This document shows, one piece after another, positions 6,620 to 6,655 of a stretch of 6,655 nt of DNA (position 1 is its first letter; each line of letters begins with the position of its first letter). Both the position numbers and the translations under genes were made by a program. Under the pieces are notes generated by a model, which did not search any database, was not told the origin of the DNA, and saw nothing but the letters and a program-made list of their open reading frames with translations. This DNA comes from an uncultured Bacteroidales bacterium. GTDB lineage: Bacteria > Bacteroidota > Bacteroidia > Bacteroidales > UBA932. Where the stretch lies: positions 1 through 6,655 of the forward strand of contig CAJOJC010000073.1 of the NCBI GenBank assembly GCA_905234775.1, written 5' to 3'.

Positions 6620-6655
6620 GGGCTAAAGAGGGGCGAGGCCTGATTATGCCGAGCC

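Larger units (their letters stand above)
6184..6655. other. Gene-free, hairpin-rich GC-rich stretch, function unknown
   Basis: I find no convincing gene in these 472 bp. Two short frames (6404-6592 plus strand, 62 codons; 6167-6397 minus strand, 76 codons) have no recognisable domain, and their composition is Arg/Ser-rich like translated non-coding DNA. The stretch is dense in inverted repeats: 6211-6228, 6302-6321, 6349-6374, 6526-6539, 6559-6577 and 6593-6619. It also has short direct repeats: CGTGCGG at 6259 and 6270, TTGCGGCC at 6345 and 6367, and CGGTAGTG at 6496 and 6505. None of the hairpins is followed by a good T-tract, so none is a clear terminator for the upstream gene. It could be a dispersed intergenic repeat, a structured RNA, the leader of a gene beyond the window, or a decayed gene. 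Confidence 0.6.

Noticed and set aside
6593..6640. Rho-independent terminator
   Set aside because: The GC-rich hairpin is present, but no T-tract follows it on either strand.
6575..6655. Possible TPP riboswitch, from GAGGTGCGGCTGAG followed later by CCTGATTATGCC
   Set aside because: The stem between GGTGC and CTGAGA is missing, and the characteristic CTGGATAATGCCAGCG portion is not matched; the resemblance is partial and probably chance.

Overview
The window looks like chromosomal DNA from a Bacteroidota bacterium, most likely Bacteroidales. Three things support this. The promoters fit the Bacteroidota sigma pattern (TTTG, 19-20 bp spacer, TAnnTTTG). Start codons lack convincing Shine-Dalgarno sequences. 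The protein set includes an outer-membrane beta-barrel protein with a carboxypeptidase-like N-terminal domain, which is typical of the phylum. The genus cannot be fixed from the sequence alone.

Layout. Positions 1 to about 545 hold the 5' part of a 23S rRNA gene on the minus strand; its 3' part lies outside the window. Positions 546-835 are an AT-rich divergent intergenic region. It contains a near-perfect promoter, A-tracts resembling an UP element, a boxA-like antitermination site and a leader of about 200 nt, all serving the 23S gene. No 16S gene and no Ile/Ala tRNA lies upstream of the 23S, so this rRNA gene appears unlinked from 16S. On the plus strand, 836-2728 encodes an OPT-family inner-membrane transporter. 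It is followed 30 bp later by a 952-residue outer-membrane beta-barrel protein (2759-5617), probably in the same operon. A separate consensus promoter at 5652-5683 drives a small YfcE/MJ0936-type metallophosphoesterase (5692-6183) whose mRNA should have almost no 5' leader. The last 472 bp (6184-6655) hold no convincing gene. They are unusually rich in GC-rich hairpins and short direct repeats, and may be a dispersed repeat or a structured RNA.

How the parts work together. The OPT carrier in the inner membrane and the barrel in the outer membrane could form a two-membrane uptake route for peptides or metal-chelate-like substrates; this rests only on adjacency and family knowledge. The phosphoesterase has its own promoter and is probably functionally independent. 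The most noteworthy feature is the apparent free-standing 23S transcription unit whose promoter region overlaps that of the divergent transporter gene. No wholly new multi-gene system is evident in the window.
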